From Alicyclobacillus tolerans (GTDB taxonomy: Bacteria; Bacillota; Bacilli; Alicyclobacillales; Alicyclobacillaceae), in contig NZ_FRAF01000011.1 of NCBI RefSeq assembly GCF_900142255.1, positions 44,671-108,670 of the forward strand: a DNA stretch of 64,000 nt, in the 5' to 3' direction. Within the stretch, counting starts at the first letter, position 1, and every line of letters starts with the position of its first letter. The translations under genes and the position numbers were made by a program. Under the pieces are notes generated by a model. It was not told where the DNA came from. It worked only from the letters and a program-made list of their open reading frames with translations, and did no database searches. This document shows, piece by piece, positions 16,704 through 25,348 of the stretch.

Positions 16704-16979
16704 TTATAACCGCTTCACCAGCACAGATTCTACCAGATCGACGACCCACTGTGCAGAAGCTGACACCGATCCTTGCGCAGACTTCGCTTTCCCGCCGCCT
16801 TTACTGTCAAGCGCGGGCAGAACCTCCTTGACGAGTGTGTAGGCATCAACTACCGCGTCTTCCGACGCCTGGAAGACCAGGTGCGTCCGCCGTCCTCGCC
16901 CGCGAAGACGACGAAAATGCGGCTCTCCGCAGACGATCGACACACGGACGCCGCGCATGCGCTCCGTTGTCAACAACAA
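16704..16979 (-). pseudogene. C-terminal remnant of a DHHA1-domain protein (alanyl-tRNA editing type)
   Basis: The 91-residue frame contains MRGVRVSIVCGEPHFRRLR, then LVKEVLPALDSKGGGKAKSA followed by QGSVSASAQWV. The GKGGG-x-AQG pattern is typical of DHHA1 domains, found in AlaX editing proteins and the end of alanyl-tRNA synthetase. The rest of such a gene is not found upstream, so this is probably a truncated remnant at the edge of the xylan module. High G+C codon use is like the xylose operon. Confidence 0.45.
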
Positions 16980-17336
16980 GCGGAATCCCCTCCTCCGACA
17001 TACACTAACTAGTGGCCCTTGAAAAAATCTACATTTTTGCAGCGATCAGGTCGGCCCAATTAGGAAATATGTTATCGATCACGGTGCTTCAATGAGCCTG
17101 GAGTTATTACTTGGACACACCTCCCCCCTCCCAATCAAAATTCACTTTACCCCTACTCTAAGAGTTTCTTAAAACAAGAAGAAACACAGTGTATAAATGC
17201 TTCTTTTTGCATATTCATTCAAATTTATGTGATGGTCGATCTTGCGCTATTGCTCCCATTACTGCAGTAGCAAGTCTGAAAGCTGCTTTCATAGACTTAC
17301 TATTTTATGTATGATGTATGAAAAGGAGTGAGAACC
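16980..17336. other. Non-coding region with a possible integrase trace
   Basis: The plus frame at about 17065-17125 reads YVIDHGASMSLELLLGHTSP, which recalls the HGAS...LLGH motif at the C terminus of tyrosine recombinases, but only about 20 residues match. Nothing else is recognised. Confidence 0.25.
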
Positions 17337-17771
17337 TTGTTCGTGGTCAACGTTGAAGCCGCCATATACAGAGATGACGTGTGGCTGGTAATACGAAGAA
17401 GCCTAAAGGAATCCCATGCAGCAGGCATGATTTCGTTAGTAGGCGGTAAAGTGGAACATGAAGGTAATCAGAGTGATATCTTGGAACGTACTCTTCGACG
17501 TGAAATTGCAGAAGAGGTTGGCATTGAAGTATCTGATGCCATTCATTATGTCCACAGCACATCGTTTGTGGCAGACGACGGTGACAACGTTATTGACGTG
17601 GTTTTTCTCTGCGAATACCTGAATGGCGAAGCGGTTTGTAAGAGTCCTGATGAAGTAGACGCTGTACTCTGGCTCCCCATTGAGCAAGTTCTCGGAGACG
17701 ATGCAACTCCGCCGTGGACAAAGGAAAGTCTGAAACTTGCCCATGACATGAGAAAAAGACTTGGGAGCTAA
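17337..17771 (+). CDS. Nudix hydrolase
   Basis: A 144-residue Nudix protein. The Nudix box spans GGKVEHEGNQSDILERTLRR and EIAEEVGI, fitting G-x5-E-x7-R-E-U-x-E-E-x-G-U with a slightly longer spacing. It would hydrolyse a nucleoside diphosphate linked to some other group; the substrate is unknown. The frame also opens at GTG 17328, but the AAAAGGAG ribosome binding site overlaps that codon; TTG at 17337 is at the correct distance. Its stop overlaps the stop of the convergent phosphatase gene. Confidence 0.8.
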   Translation: MFVVNVEAAIYRDDVWLVIRRSLKESHAAGMISLVGGKVEHEGNQSDILERTLRREIAEEVGIEVSDAIHYVHSTSFVADDGDNVIDVVFLCEYLNGEAVCKSPDEVDAVLWLPIEQVLGDDATPPWTKESLKLAHDMRKRLGS

Positions 17772-18313
17772 ATGACTTCTCTCCATACCCTTTGTACTGT
17801 AGCTTCATTCTCATCGACTGATACCAAAAAGACATCTGGATTGCTCAATCTAGCCCATTCATCGAACCCAAATCGTGCATCGAAATGTCTGAGCAACAAA
17901 ATCATTAAATTTCCGTGGGTAACAACTGCGTTACATGTAGTTTCGGTTGAGACAAAATCATCTATGGCATGAACAACACGTTCCATGGCATGCTTGCTGG
18001 ACTCTCCGCCGTCAAATGACAAATCGAAGTCATCGAACGTCTTCCGAAGACAGTCCAACCAGTTATCCATATTCGAACCACTCAAAACTCGTTCCGACAA
18101 ACGATTATCGACCGTCAGTGGAATATTGTTCCCTTGAACAAACGGAGCGACACTTTGCTGAGCACGCAAATAAGGACTGCAAATGATTCGCTCAATTCCT
18201 ATGTCTTTAAGGAAATTGGCAAGTAACTCCGCTTGTTCAAATCCTTTGGCAGTGAGAGGTGCATCCTCCGACTAACCTGTCGCTTCACAATGACGGATAA
18301 CATAAATTTGCAT
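17768..18313 (-). pseudogene. Histidine phosphatase (phosphoglycerate mutase family) with an in-frame TAG
   Basis: Starting at ATG 18313 the frame reads MQIYVIRHCEATG, then TAG at 18272-18274, then SEDAPLTAKGFEQAELLANF and on to ICSPYLRAQQSV and VVTHGNLMILLL. The catalytic RH of VIRHCE, the Arg of SPYLRA and the His of VTHGN are all present, so only the stop codon breaks the gene. The usual residue at that position (EATGQ) suggests CAG changed to TAG. An internal ATG-equivalent start would lose the catalytic histidine. Confidence 0.75.
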
Positions 18314-18352
18314 CAACATTCCCCCAGTAAACTAAGTTCTTCTTCTGTAGTT

Positions 18353-18407
18353 CTTCTGCCCAAGTACGCAACAACTGCGCAGGGCTGACTGCTGCATATT
18401 GATACAT
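18353..18407. repeat. Imperfect repeat, copy A
   Basis: The first 20 bases (CTTCTGCCCAAGTACGCAAC) match copy B at 21447 except at two positions, and weaker similarity continues through GCATATT. Both copies lie in gaps between accessory genes. On the minus strand both can read LLRTWAE, so they may be remains of one gene family. Confidence 0.4.
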
Positions 18408-18457
18408 CAACAGAGCCACAATGTTGTGGCTGACATGCCTCCGTTTGACAGCCGCGA

Positions 18458-19093
18458 CTAGCAAATGGACTGGGCGAGGACCACTGATTTACTGACTGTA
18501 TCCAACACAACCGATTGCACATTGTTCTTTGACACAAAAATCTCTTCGCCGTCATTCCCAATGCAATAGGCAATTGGAATTGAGACGTCACTATTTCGAA
18601 ATGATCCATCTGCGTGACTGGCACCAATAATCATTGTTCTGTATTCAGCTGCGACTTTCCTTGCCTCGGAAATCCACTCTTCGAACTGTTCCTCACTGAA
18701 CATCCCGACTCCGATTGGATGGGCAATCAGGTCAATGCCAACTAGGTCTTGTGATTTTAGACCTTGTACCATCAATTCATCACACAGAATATGACCGATT
18801 TTCAGCCCGTCCTCAACTGCAAATGCAGTGTCACTGTACTTGATTCTGTCGATGACGATTTCCCCTTGGCGGTTAATCATAATCACGCGGTCTTTCGGTT
18901 TTTCGTGTAATCTTCGATAACCACCAATGAGTACAACGCCATACTTCACGGCTAACGTGCATGCCTCTTTTACATTTTCGTTTAAGTATCCTTCTGGAAA
19001 GATGACTGCGTCGACGTGTGGATTACTCTGCAGTTCCCTCTCTAACTGCACTATCGCTTTTTCAAGTTTTGGTTGCACGATTAGTACCTTCAT
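18458..19093 (-). CDS. Carbon-nitrogen hydrolase (nitrilase superfamily)
   Basis: A 211-residue protein with the Glu-Lys-Cys triad in order: Glu34 (IFPEGYL), Lys85 (DRIKYSD) and Cys104 (GHILCDELM). Enzymes of this family cleave non-peptide C-N bonds in amides or nitriles. It is shorter than the usual 260-300 residues. I chose the ATG at 19093 because GGAG lies seven bases upstream; the frame also extends 15 codons further. Substrate cannot be told. Confidence 0.8.
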   Translation of the reverse strand: MKVLIVQPKLEKAIVQLERELQSNPHVDAVIFPEGYLNENVKEACTLAVKYGVVLIGGYRRLHEKPKDRVIMINRQGEIVIDRIKYSDTAFAVEDGLKIGHILCDELMVQGLKSQDLVGIDLIAHPIGVGMFSEEQFEEWISEARKVAAEYRTMIIGASHADGSFRNSDVSIPIAYCIGNDGEEIFVSKNNVQSVVLDTVSKSVVLAQSIC

Positions 19094-19272
19094 ACGACAG
19101 CTCCAGTCAAATTTACTCATATGGTTGATATGGGACATTCCTGCCCTATAATGACATAACCAGGAAAGTTCCTTGGTTTATATTTATGCACAGACGGGAG
19201 CAAATCCTTGTTGAAGATCAGCCACCGTAAACTGAGAAAGGACGGGAATGTCATAACTCGGCAACAATAACT

Positions 19273-20280
19273 TCAAGAACGAATACTGTCCATTATTGCT
19301 TGAACATAAACGGCATCTGTGAGGCTCGGTAGGTTATCGACAGTTTCACCTGCAATGGATTTTGCCAGGTCACTATATAGGTGCCATTGTGCGTGAACGT
19401 AACCCTGAATGTCTTTTGGGAAGTCAGACACGTCCATAGTTTCTTCAACTGATACTGGAACGAAATCGGGTGCACAAGTCGTGGCTATTAGCAGTTGATG
19501 TCCGCTTATTCTCAGTGTTCCTTCCGTACCGAAAATCTCGATACGTGGTAGACATCCAATGCTCGCAACCGTACAACTGACGGAAAACGTGGTTCCATTT
19601 TCGAAAATACCGATGAATGAAAAACTGTCGTCTGCTGTCTTCCTTGTCGGCACTTGATTCATGGTTATTCCTTTGACTGTAGATACTTCTCCAAGCCAAT
19701 GACACAAAGCATCAATGATGTGAGACCCTATTGCTCCTAACATTCCGCCTCCTTGCTCTGCTTCCGAGTCCCATCCAGGTTCGAATTCTTGAATCCGTCC
19801 CCATATCTGCCACGCCTCTGACCAACTGACGTGAAGAATCTTACCTAATGTACCTTCGTTCAAAACTCGTTTTATGGCTTTCCGTTCGGGCAAGTATCTC
19901 CATTCGAAATTCATAGCTGTTACACACTCTGATAATTTTGCGGCTTGTTCCATAGCCCTTGCTTCCACGAGATTCAATGCAGGCGGTTTTTCGCACAGAA
20001 CGTGTACACCATAAGACAACGCTCCAAGGGTCATTAACTTGTGATCTGCTGGTCTGGTAGCAAAAACCACAAGGTCAATCGGAGCCTGTTCTAACATCTG
20101 TTTCCAATCATCATAGGCATGAGGTATTTGAAATGTGGATGCAACTGCTGAAGCCCGACCAGGACGCTGGCTTGCAATAGCCAAAAGGTCGTACGCTGGA
20201 TGGCGTGCCAAGATTGGCGCATGTACCGTTGCTCCAAACCCAGTCCCTACGATTCCAACACGGATTGACAAACCAACCAT
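19273..20280 (-). CDS. Gfo/Idh/MocA family oxidoreductase
   Basis: A 335-residue NAD(P)-dependent dehydrogenase. The Rossmann motif GIVGTGFGATVHAP is at residues 9-22 and the catalytic EKP at 97-99. The C-terminal dehydrogenase-like domain contains GGGMLGAIGSHIIDALCHW, where the GSH-x3-D pattern is typical. These enzymes oxidise or reduce sugars and related polyols. It stands alone between a nitrilase gene and a broken methyltransferase. Confidence 0.88.
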   Translation of the reverse strand: MVGLSIRVGIVGTGFGATVHAPILARHPAYDLLAIASQRPGRASAVASTFQIPHAYDDWKQMLEQAPIDLVVFATRPADHKLMTLGALSYGVHVLCEKPPALNLVEARAMEQAAKLSECVTAMNFEWRYLPERKAIKRVLNEGTLGKILHVSWSEAWQIWGRIQEFEPGWDSEAEQGGGMLGAIGSHIIDALCHWLGEVSTVKGITMNQVPTRKTADDSFSFIGIFENGTTFSVSCTVASIGCLPRIEIFGTEGTLRISGHQLLIATTCAPDFVPVSVEETMDVSDFPKDIQGYVHAQWHLYSDLAKSIAGETVDNLPSLTDAVYVQAIMDSIRS

Positions 20281-20485
20281 TCCTTTCTTGTCGATTATGC
20301 TGTGATTTGTCGCAAACCGGCCAGATTGCGCAAGATTCAGAAAGTAAACGCCATCGTATAATCATACAACAGGTGGCACTCAGGGAATTAGAATTTTTGC
20401 CCCCTTATGCGACAGACGCAACCACCTTGAAACGAATTCCATTATACTGGCTTGCGGGACACCACTATCAGAAAATGAGGGTTTG
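20281..20485. other. Intergenic region with a possible transposase trace
   Basis: On the plus strand a frame reads LRELEFLPPYATDATTLKRI, resembling the FLPPYAPDLNPIE motif of IS630-type transposases. It is too short and altered to name. Confidence 0.25.
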
Positions 20486-21163
20486 TCATAAGTTAATTAT
20501 ATAACGCTGTTTTCTCCGGGATTTTTTTATAAACTCACTCACCGGTTTAGGCTCAATGATATGTACAAGAGTAAAATCCCCTGTCGTCACATTGATAATC
20601 TCAGACATAGGTCGTCGAAAGAAGGTTACTTCAACGGGACCAGATTCCTTCTTGTTCAACACTTCCTCCAATAATTCATGAACAAAGTAGTCAGGTCTGT
20701 CAAACAACTTAAAATCCATAAACGGATGATGCACGGAATACACAAACCGTCCCCCCGTCTTTATCACCCGGTGAAATTCTTGAAAAGTGGTTGTCCAATC
20801 ATCGAAATAGTGAAGTGTCAACGAGCTCAATATGATGTCAAAGGTCTCATCTTCAAATAGAAGAACTTCACTCAGATCTTGTTCCAACACCGTGACCTGT
20901 GGACCAACTCTTATTCTAGTCGCCTCCACCATTTCCGGACTCAAATCTATAGATGTCACATTTGCACCGCGTTGCATGAATTGCTATGTATACCAGCCAG
21001 CGGCACATCCCGCATCAAGAACTTTTAACCCAGTCATATTGTGCGGCAATAATTTCATCATGGCTGGACGTTCGTAAAAAGCATTAAATCCACTTGTTGT
21101 ATCGACATTCTTTTCATAATCTTGAGCAAGTTTTGAGTAGGCTACTCGCACTTTGTCTTTCAG
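20486..21163 (-). pseudogene. Class I SAM-dependent methyltransferase with an in-frame TAG
   Basis: A complete methyltransferase frame runs from a CTG at 21163 (AGGAGGT eight bases upstream) through LKVLDAGCAAGWYT, is stopped by TAG at 20984-20986, and continues in the same frame with QFMQRGANVTSIDLSPEMVE, then ILSSLTLHYFDDW, to 20486. The SAM-binding motif I (DAGCAAG) is before the stop and motif II (SIDLS) after it, so a protein started at the internal ATG 20977 would lack half of the cofactor site. A single base change restores about 225 residues. Confidence 0.75.
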
Positions 21164-21181
21164 ATTTAGTACCTCCTATTT

Positions 21182-21408
21182 GGTACATGCTATCTTGCTA
21201 CCGTTAGTCCGCAAGACTTGTCCTGTATAATCCCTCGTTGAGCCGGTTCCATTTTGTGATCGCGGATAAATTCATTGCCGAATTTATCGATCTGAAGTGT
21301 TGTGACACCTTAAGTTATAAACGTCTCTAGCACGCGGTGGTATTCGGCATCAACTTTGCCTGCGACGCGAATTGCATCAATTTCAAATTCGCTCTTGAGA
21401 GAAACCAT
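21182..21408 (-). pseudogene. Methionine aminopeptidase N-terminal fragment
   Basis: From ATG 21408 the frame reads MVSLKSEFEIDAIRVAGKV, then a TAA at 21310-21312, then GVTTLQIDKFGNEFIRDH. This matches the start of type I methionine aminopeptidases (KSPREIEAIRxAGxI ... PGVTTxxLDxxAExFI). The metal-binding catalytic half is absent. A broken extra copy, not the essential gene. Confidence 0.55.
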
Positions 21409-21446
21409 AATCTATCCGCTATCTATAACAATAGTCTTGTTGCGCA

Positions 21447-21498
21447 CTTCTGCCCAAGTGCGCAATAGTGCTGGCTCGTCACTTCCGCATATTCATGC
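21447..21498. repeat. Imperfect repeat, copy B
   Basis: CTTCTGCCCAAGTGCGCAAT and following bases resemble copy A at 18353. On the minus strand an open frame just here reads DEPALLRTWAEVRNKTIVID before a TAG; I do not recognise the family. Confidence 0.4.
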
Positions 21499-21557
21499 AC
21501 GACACGATGTCGGCACCCTGTTGTACCTGACCAACGTTCTACTGTATACACTGAGCC

Positions 21558-22454
21558 TCAACACATCCTTAGGAGTTCCACAATCGCCTGAATAATGACT
21601 TCAGGTCTGTCTTCATAAACAGAATGAGTTGAATTAATTGCTGTAATGAACTGGCTCTGTCCCGACAGTTTGCTCTGTTCAAGAATTAAATCATGCCACG
21701 TCTGTTCAAATAGCTCTGCTTCATCTTTCGGAATTCCATCATTCATTAATATCTGAATACAATATTTCGAATCCCTGGCAATCACTTTTAACGGAACGTC
21801 AGGGAATTGTCCCGATTCCTTTGTTTCCTTGGCACATTGATACCAAACTTCTACCTCTTGAAGCATCGTTTTATACAAGGTGGGATTGGTATAAAACCTT
21901 GAAATCCGTTCTCTTGTGTCTTTAGAAAGCTGAGACCGACTGTGATTCAATATATCGGAGTTACATTCAGAAATCTCTGTCGGAGTCATAGAAGCGTAAC
22001 GTTTACATTCGGCTATCCAGTCAGCGTCTGACTGCTGTTCGTTTAGATTGGGTATTGGTAATAAGTTTAACCTGCTTAGATCAACGGAGGTTGAGTCGAC
22101 AAGTGCAACGCCAGCAACACTATCGGGATATTCACGAGCAAAACGTTGCACACAAAGCCCCCCATAAGAATGACCTGCCAGGATTATTGGCGTATAAACC
22201 TGTAATGCACCCAACAACGACCGTAAATCCCGGACGGTCTGTAGGACCGATGCTCCAAATGGATTGGGTTCACTTTCACCACAGCCAGCTCGGTGAAAGC
22301 AAATCACTTTACACATATCAGAAAGTGCACGGATAACCTCGTTCCAGTCATCAATGGAAGAATTCATCCCCGGCAACACCACAACTGTCTTTTCGCCTGT
22401 TCCACGAATTTCAGTCTCAAGTTTTCTTTCCCCTATGCTTATGAGACGCCTCAT
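21558..22454 (-). CDS. Alpha/beta hydrolase
   Basis: About 298 residues with the complete alpha/beta hydrolase pattern: VVVLPGMNSSIDDW (oxyanion side), GHSYGGLC with the nucleophile Ser, VALVDSTS, an acidic segment, and the closing NSTHSVYEDRPE with the catalytic His. The likely role is ester or related bond cleavage; substrate unknown. I prefer the ATG at 22454, preceded by GGAGGG, over the GTG at 22475. Unlike its neighbours the frame is intact. Confidence 0.82.
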   Translation of the reverse strand: MRRLISIGERKLETEIRGTGEKTVVVLPGMNSSIDDWNEVIRALSDMCKVICFHRAGCGESEPNPFGASVLQTVRDLRSLLGALQVYTPIILAGHSYGGLCVQRFAREYPDSVAGVALVDSTSVDLSRLNLLPIPNLNEQQSDADWIAECKRYASMTPTEISECNSDILNHSRSQLSKDTRERISRFYTNPTLYKTMLQEVEVWYQCAKETKESGQFPDVPLKVIARDSKYCIQILMNDGIPKDEAELFEQTWHDLILEQSKLSGQSQFITAINSTHSVYEDRPEVIIQAIVELLRMC

Positions 22455-22512
22455 TGGACCCTCCAGTTTGACCACTGTCGTTGTCTAATAACGATGCCCC
22501 AGCAAATCTAGT

Positions 22513-23457
22513 CTAAGGCAACATACTGAGGAAAGCAGGAAGCTCCTTCACGATGTAATCGACCGTGATTTTTGGGTAGTTGTCAGAATCCTGAGTTACA
22601 GTTGCTATAAACTCAACAGCCGTCCTAATTTTTGTTTTTGCTAAACGAATTTGAACTGCGAAATCCGACTCTGATGGCAATGTGTCCTCGTACCTGTCTC
22701 TGTAGAACCCTTTGTAAGTCTGAGCAAGTTGAGTTTCCAAAGATAGGTCTCCGGTTCTCATGTTTGGCATCGTGATTGCCAAGTCAATTGCTGGATTCCC
22801 TTCGCAAAATTTTTCCCAATCAAGCATCACAAGTTCTCCGCTGGAATGCAAGCGACAGTTCGTTGGGTTAGGGTCAACAGATAAACAGCAATGTGGCACA
22901 AAGAGGGTTTGAGATAGGTGTTGTGCATTTCTCAGCATGTGCTTGATTTCTTCGCTTTTGGAGCAGCCGTTATACCATATAAAAGCCTGCTCTGTCATTT
23001 TGTCATCTCATTTAGGACGATACCACGTGGCATCTTGGTCGAACGAGATATGCGTCAAACTGTAAGAATGTAGTTTGCACAACATGCTGATTTGCGTCGG
23101 GTTGTTCTTCCACTGTTCTTGAGGAAAGACTTCAGGCACATATTTGAGAGCGATCCAGTTGGTATGAACTGAATCAATCCCTGCTCAGTAATGTTGTGCA
23201 AGGTGGACGCCATGTTCAAAAAGGGAGGGTGAGTATAGTTCGTAAAATTACCGCTCTCTGTTACGAGTCGACGACTTGACCACGACGGCTTCGCTTGTAT
23301 ATTGGAGCCTGCTCGTAGAAGATTGCGATCCCGCGACGCCTCTCAGCGATTCGATGCCAACTAAGTGTCCAAACTTGGATTGCAAAAATTTCATCATGTC
23401 ATTTGGGTAACCCCTTGGATGTTTCATCATTTTCCACCTGTTCGATTTCGTGATCAT
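22513..23457 (-). pseudogene. Aminoglycoside-phosphotransferase-like kinase with three in-frame stops
   Basis: Joined in one frame the sequence gives an about 310-residue phosphotransferase: LVGIESLRGVAGSQSSTSRL, YTSEAVVVKSS (likely the ATP-binding Lys), FYELYSPSLFEHGV, NWIALKYVPEVFPQEQW, then HCCLSVDPNPTNCRLHSS (variant of HxDxxxxN) and VMLDWEKFCEGNPAIDLA. It is cut by TAA at 23248-23250, TGA at 23185-23187 and TGA at 23008-23010. No frameshift is needed, only single-base changes. Confidence 0.7.
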
Positions 23458-23547
23458 CCGAATATCGTTTTGCTCACCTAACCTGCCCGTTAACCGAAGA
23501 ATTGAAACGTCTGAAACCGGATATTTATGCGATGTTCAGTTTGTGAA

Positions 23548-23958
23548 CTACAGTTCCTCAAAGCGAATGATACGTAGTCCCTGCATTTCAATATCTGGAA
23601 TTCGTATGTCGTTCGTTAGAAAAGCAGAGACTTCCTCAATCAGACCAGTAGCTAATTGGATGGCATCAGGTGACTTTAGGGAAGGGTATTCCGCGCGCAA
23701 TTCTGCGGAACGATAAGCTATCCTAGTGTCAACATCACGTACTGTGAGATGTGGAAACTGCATGACAGCTTGACGGTATAAATCTGCAAGATGTCGTTTC
23801 TTCTGACGAATTGGTTGAACCAATGTCTCCAGAAGCGTTAGTGAAGAGGTGACACCCGATATTTCTCCGGTTTCAATTGAAGAGAAGATTGGCGCAAGCT
23901 TTTCACTCCAAGGGGAGCCTCCAATATAATAGATGAAACAGTTTGTATCCAGTGCAAT
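23548..23958 (-). CDS. PIN-domain protein, probable toxin of a toxin-antitoxin pair
   Basis: About 137 residues: IALDTNCFIYYI gives the first PIN Asp, VTSSLTLLETLV the Glu, and SPDAIQLATGL the second Asp pair region, ending in FLTNDIRI. PIN proteins are metal-dependent RNases. The gene follows an AbrB-like gene directly, the usual VapC position. No ATG, GTG or TTG lies before the first Asp: the frame begins at ATT 23958 or ATC 23967, so translation would need a rare start or the gene is damaged. Extent chosen at ATT. Confidence 0.6.
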   Translation of the reverse strand: MALDTNCFIYYIGGSPWSEKLAPIFSSIETGEISGVTSSLTLLETLVQPIRQKKRHLADLYRQAVMQFPHLTVRDVDTRIAYRSAELRAEYPSLKSPDAIQLATGLIEEVSAFLTNDIRIPDIEMQGLRIIRFEEL

Positions 23959-23983
23959 CCGCCTGATACCATGGAATGAAGGC

Positions 23984-24241
23984 TTAGTCCCATGCTTGAT
24001 CCTCTTCCTTCACTGCGCTATCCGCCTCTTCCGCTGTCTTCCATATTTGACCACCAAGTGATTTCAGATATTCAGTGTAACTTGGAACTGCCCGAACGCG
24101 TACATCTCCTTCCTCTGTCGGTTCCCAGATTAGGACATCTCCTTCATGAAGATTCAGGCTCTTCCTAATTTGAAACGGGAGTACTGTCTGAAAATTTTTC
24201 CAATTCTGCTGTTTGCAAGCACAATGGCACATCCGAGCCAC
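23984..24241 (-). CDS. AbrB/SpoVT-type DNA-binding protein, probable antitoxin
   Basis: 85 residues; QTVLPFQIRKSLNLHEGDVL is the AbrB swapped-hairpin pattern. The C-terminal acidic tail (EEADSAVKEEDQAWD) would bind the PIN partner, whose coding frame begins right after. The first 20 residues (MARMCHCACKQQNWKN) look wrong, while the neighbouring frame reads AIVLANSRIGK, as expected for this family. A frameshift near an A5T4 run at about 24190 is therefore likely and the gene may be inactive. Confidence 0.55.
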   Translation of the reverse strand: MARMCHCACKQQNWKNFQTVLPFQIRKSLNLHEGDVLIWEPTEEGDVRVRAVPSYTEYLKSLGGQIWKTAEEADSAVKEEDQAWD

Positions 24242-24558
24242 ATTATCATTTCGCTTTTAATCTACATATCATTATGCTTTGTGCATGGAGGGATATTAAC
24301 GGTATGAACAATGAATCGTATCATACTCGATGGAAGGTACACTCTCCGTTATTTGTCTGTCATTACACATTTTCAGGATTACACCGGTATTTCGACATGA
24401 CGAAAGGTCGAGCCTTCTTCGGCTAAACTGCCCAAAAACGCAGTAAGCGCCGTGATACGAAAATGAATGTTCAAAAAATCATCCACAGGAGGTTTACTCA
24501 ATATACTCCCGCTTTAGTGCCCATGCTCCCTCGTACGATGTTTATGTTCCGCTCGTAA
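24242..24558. other. Intergenic region, nothing recognised
   Basis: No coding frame, repeat or RNA gene that I can support. Confidence 0.5.
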
Positions 24559-25152
24559 TTAAAGCACTCCTCGATACTGAAGACTTAGCCACTTTCCTTT
24601 TTGACGGAGCGCTATCAAGTACGGATACCGCCAGAACGAGCAGAGCGGAACACACATCCCCAATAACGATGTAGCTTCACACAAGCCTTGAACGGCATTC
24701 ACTTTCTCTATGTCCGCAAAACCAATGACTGGGTGCATCGCATGGTCCAGAATCATGAGGTTAATGATGACAATGAACGCTACCATCAACAATAAGAATG
24801 GAGTAAGTACTTTCACGGATGACATTAAACGTGGCGATTTCTTGTGAAGTCGCCATCTTCCAGCGAAAGCTCCTGTTTCAATACTACAAACAGAATGCAA
24901 CTTGTCTACATGCATAGTAACCAATATTTTCCGATAGCGTATCCTTTGAATAACGGGTATCCACACCAAAATGGCTAAACAAATCCATGGAACATCGAAT
25001 CTAAACCAATTAGGTATCTGTTCCTTATATGACGGCAAATGGAACATTACAGTTAACGCTACTGACAAGCACCCGACCAATACAAGACAATAAATCACCA
25101 ATTGCGATGTCTTTATATACGAATAAATACGAGCATTATCCAATTTCTGCAT
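24559..25152 (-). CDS. Hypothetical multi-pass membrane protein
   Basis: About 197 residues with four hydrophobic segments: near residues 18-40, 52-70, 110-135 and 155-180. Short basic loops separate them (IQRIRYRKI, RLHKKSPRL). No family recognised. GGGAGGG precedes the ATG. Next to it is a GNAT acetyltransferase gene on the same strand, with 200 bases between them. Confidence 0.5.
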   Translation of the reverse strand: MQKLDNARIYSYIKTSQLVIYCLVLVGCLSVALTVMFHLPSYKEQIPNWFRFDVPWICLAILVWIPVIQRIRYRKILVTMHVDKLHSVCSIETGAFAGRWRLHKKSPRLMSSVKVLTPFLLLMVAFIVIINLMILDHAMHPVIGFADIEKVNAVQGLCEATSLLGMCVPLCSFWRYPYLIALRQKGKWLSLQYRGVL

Positions 25153-25348
25153 CACCTGAGTCCCTCCCAGTAGATATACTGCGTGAGTCAGTTGCTAACG
25201 AGCGTTACATACTATTCATGCTGCGTACTCCGGCCCATTACCTGAAAATCAGCGACTGCTCCCGCATTGTATATTGATGCACCAGGGGACGACCGTTTTT
25301 CTTCAGTTCTCGCCCCGATAACCCAATAACCAATGAACCTATGTCAAC

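Noticed and set aside
17041..17140. Tyrosine integrase C terminus (HGAS...LLGHTS)
   Set aside because: Only about 20 residues match and the essential Arg and Tyr are absent, so I mention it only as a trace.
17768..23457. Amber suppression or pyrrolysine coding, because the first two broken genes here and the HTH gene all carry TAG
   Set aside because: The same region also has TAA and TGA breaks, many intact genes end in TAG (for example xylA neighbours and the Nudix partner), and no suppressor tRNA or pyl gene is seen. Ordinary decay is simpler.
24242..24558. Possible small RNA or riboswitch in a 317-base gap
   Set aside because: No conserved aptamer core or terminator hairpin could be found.
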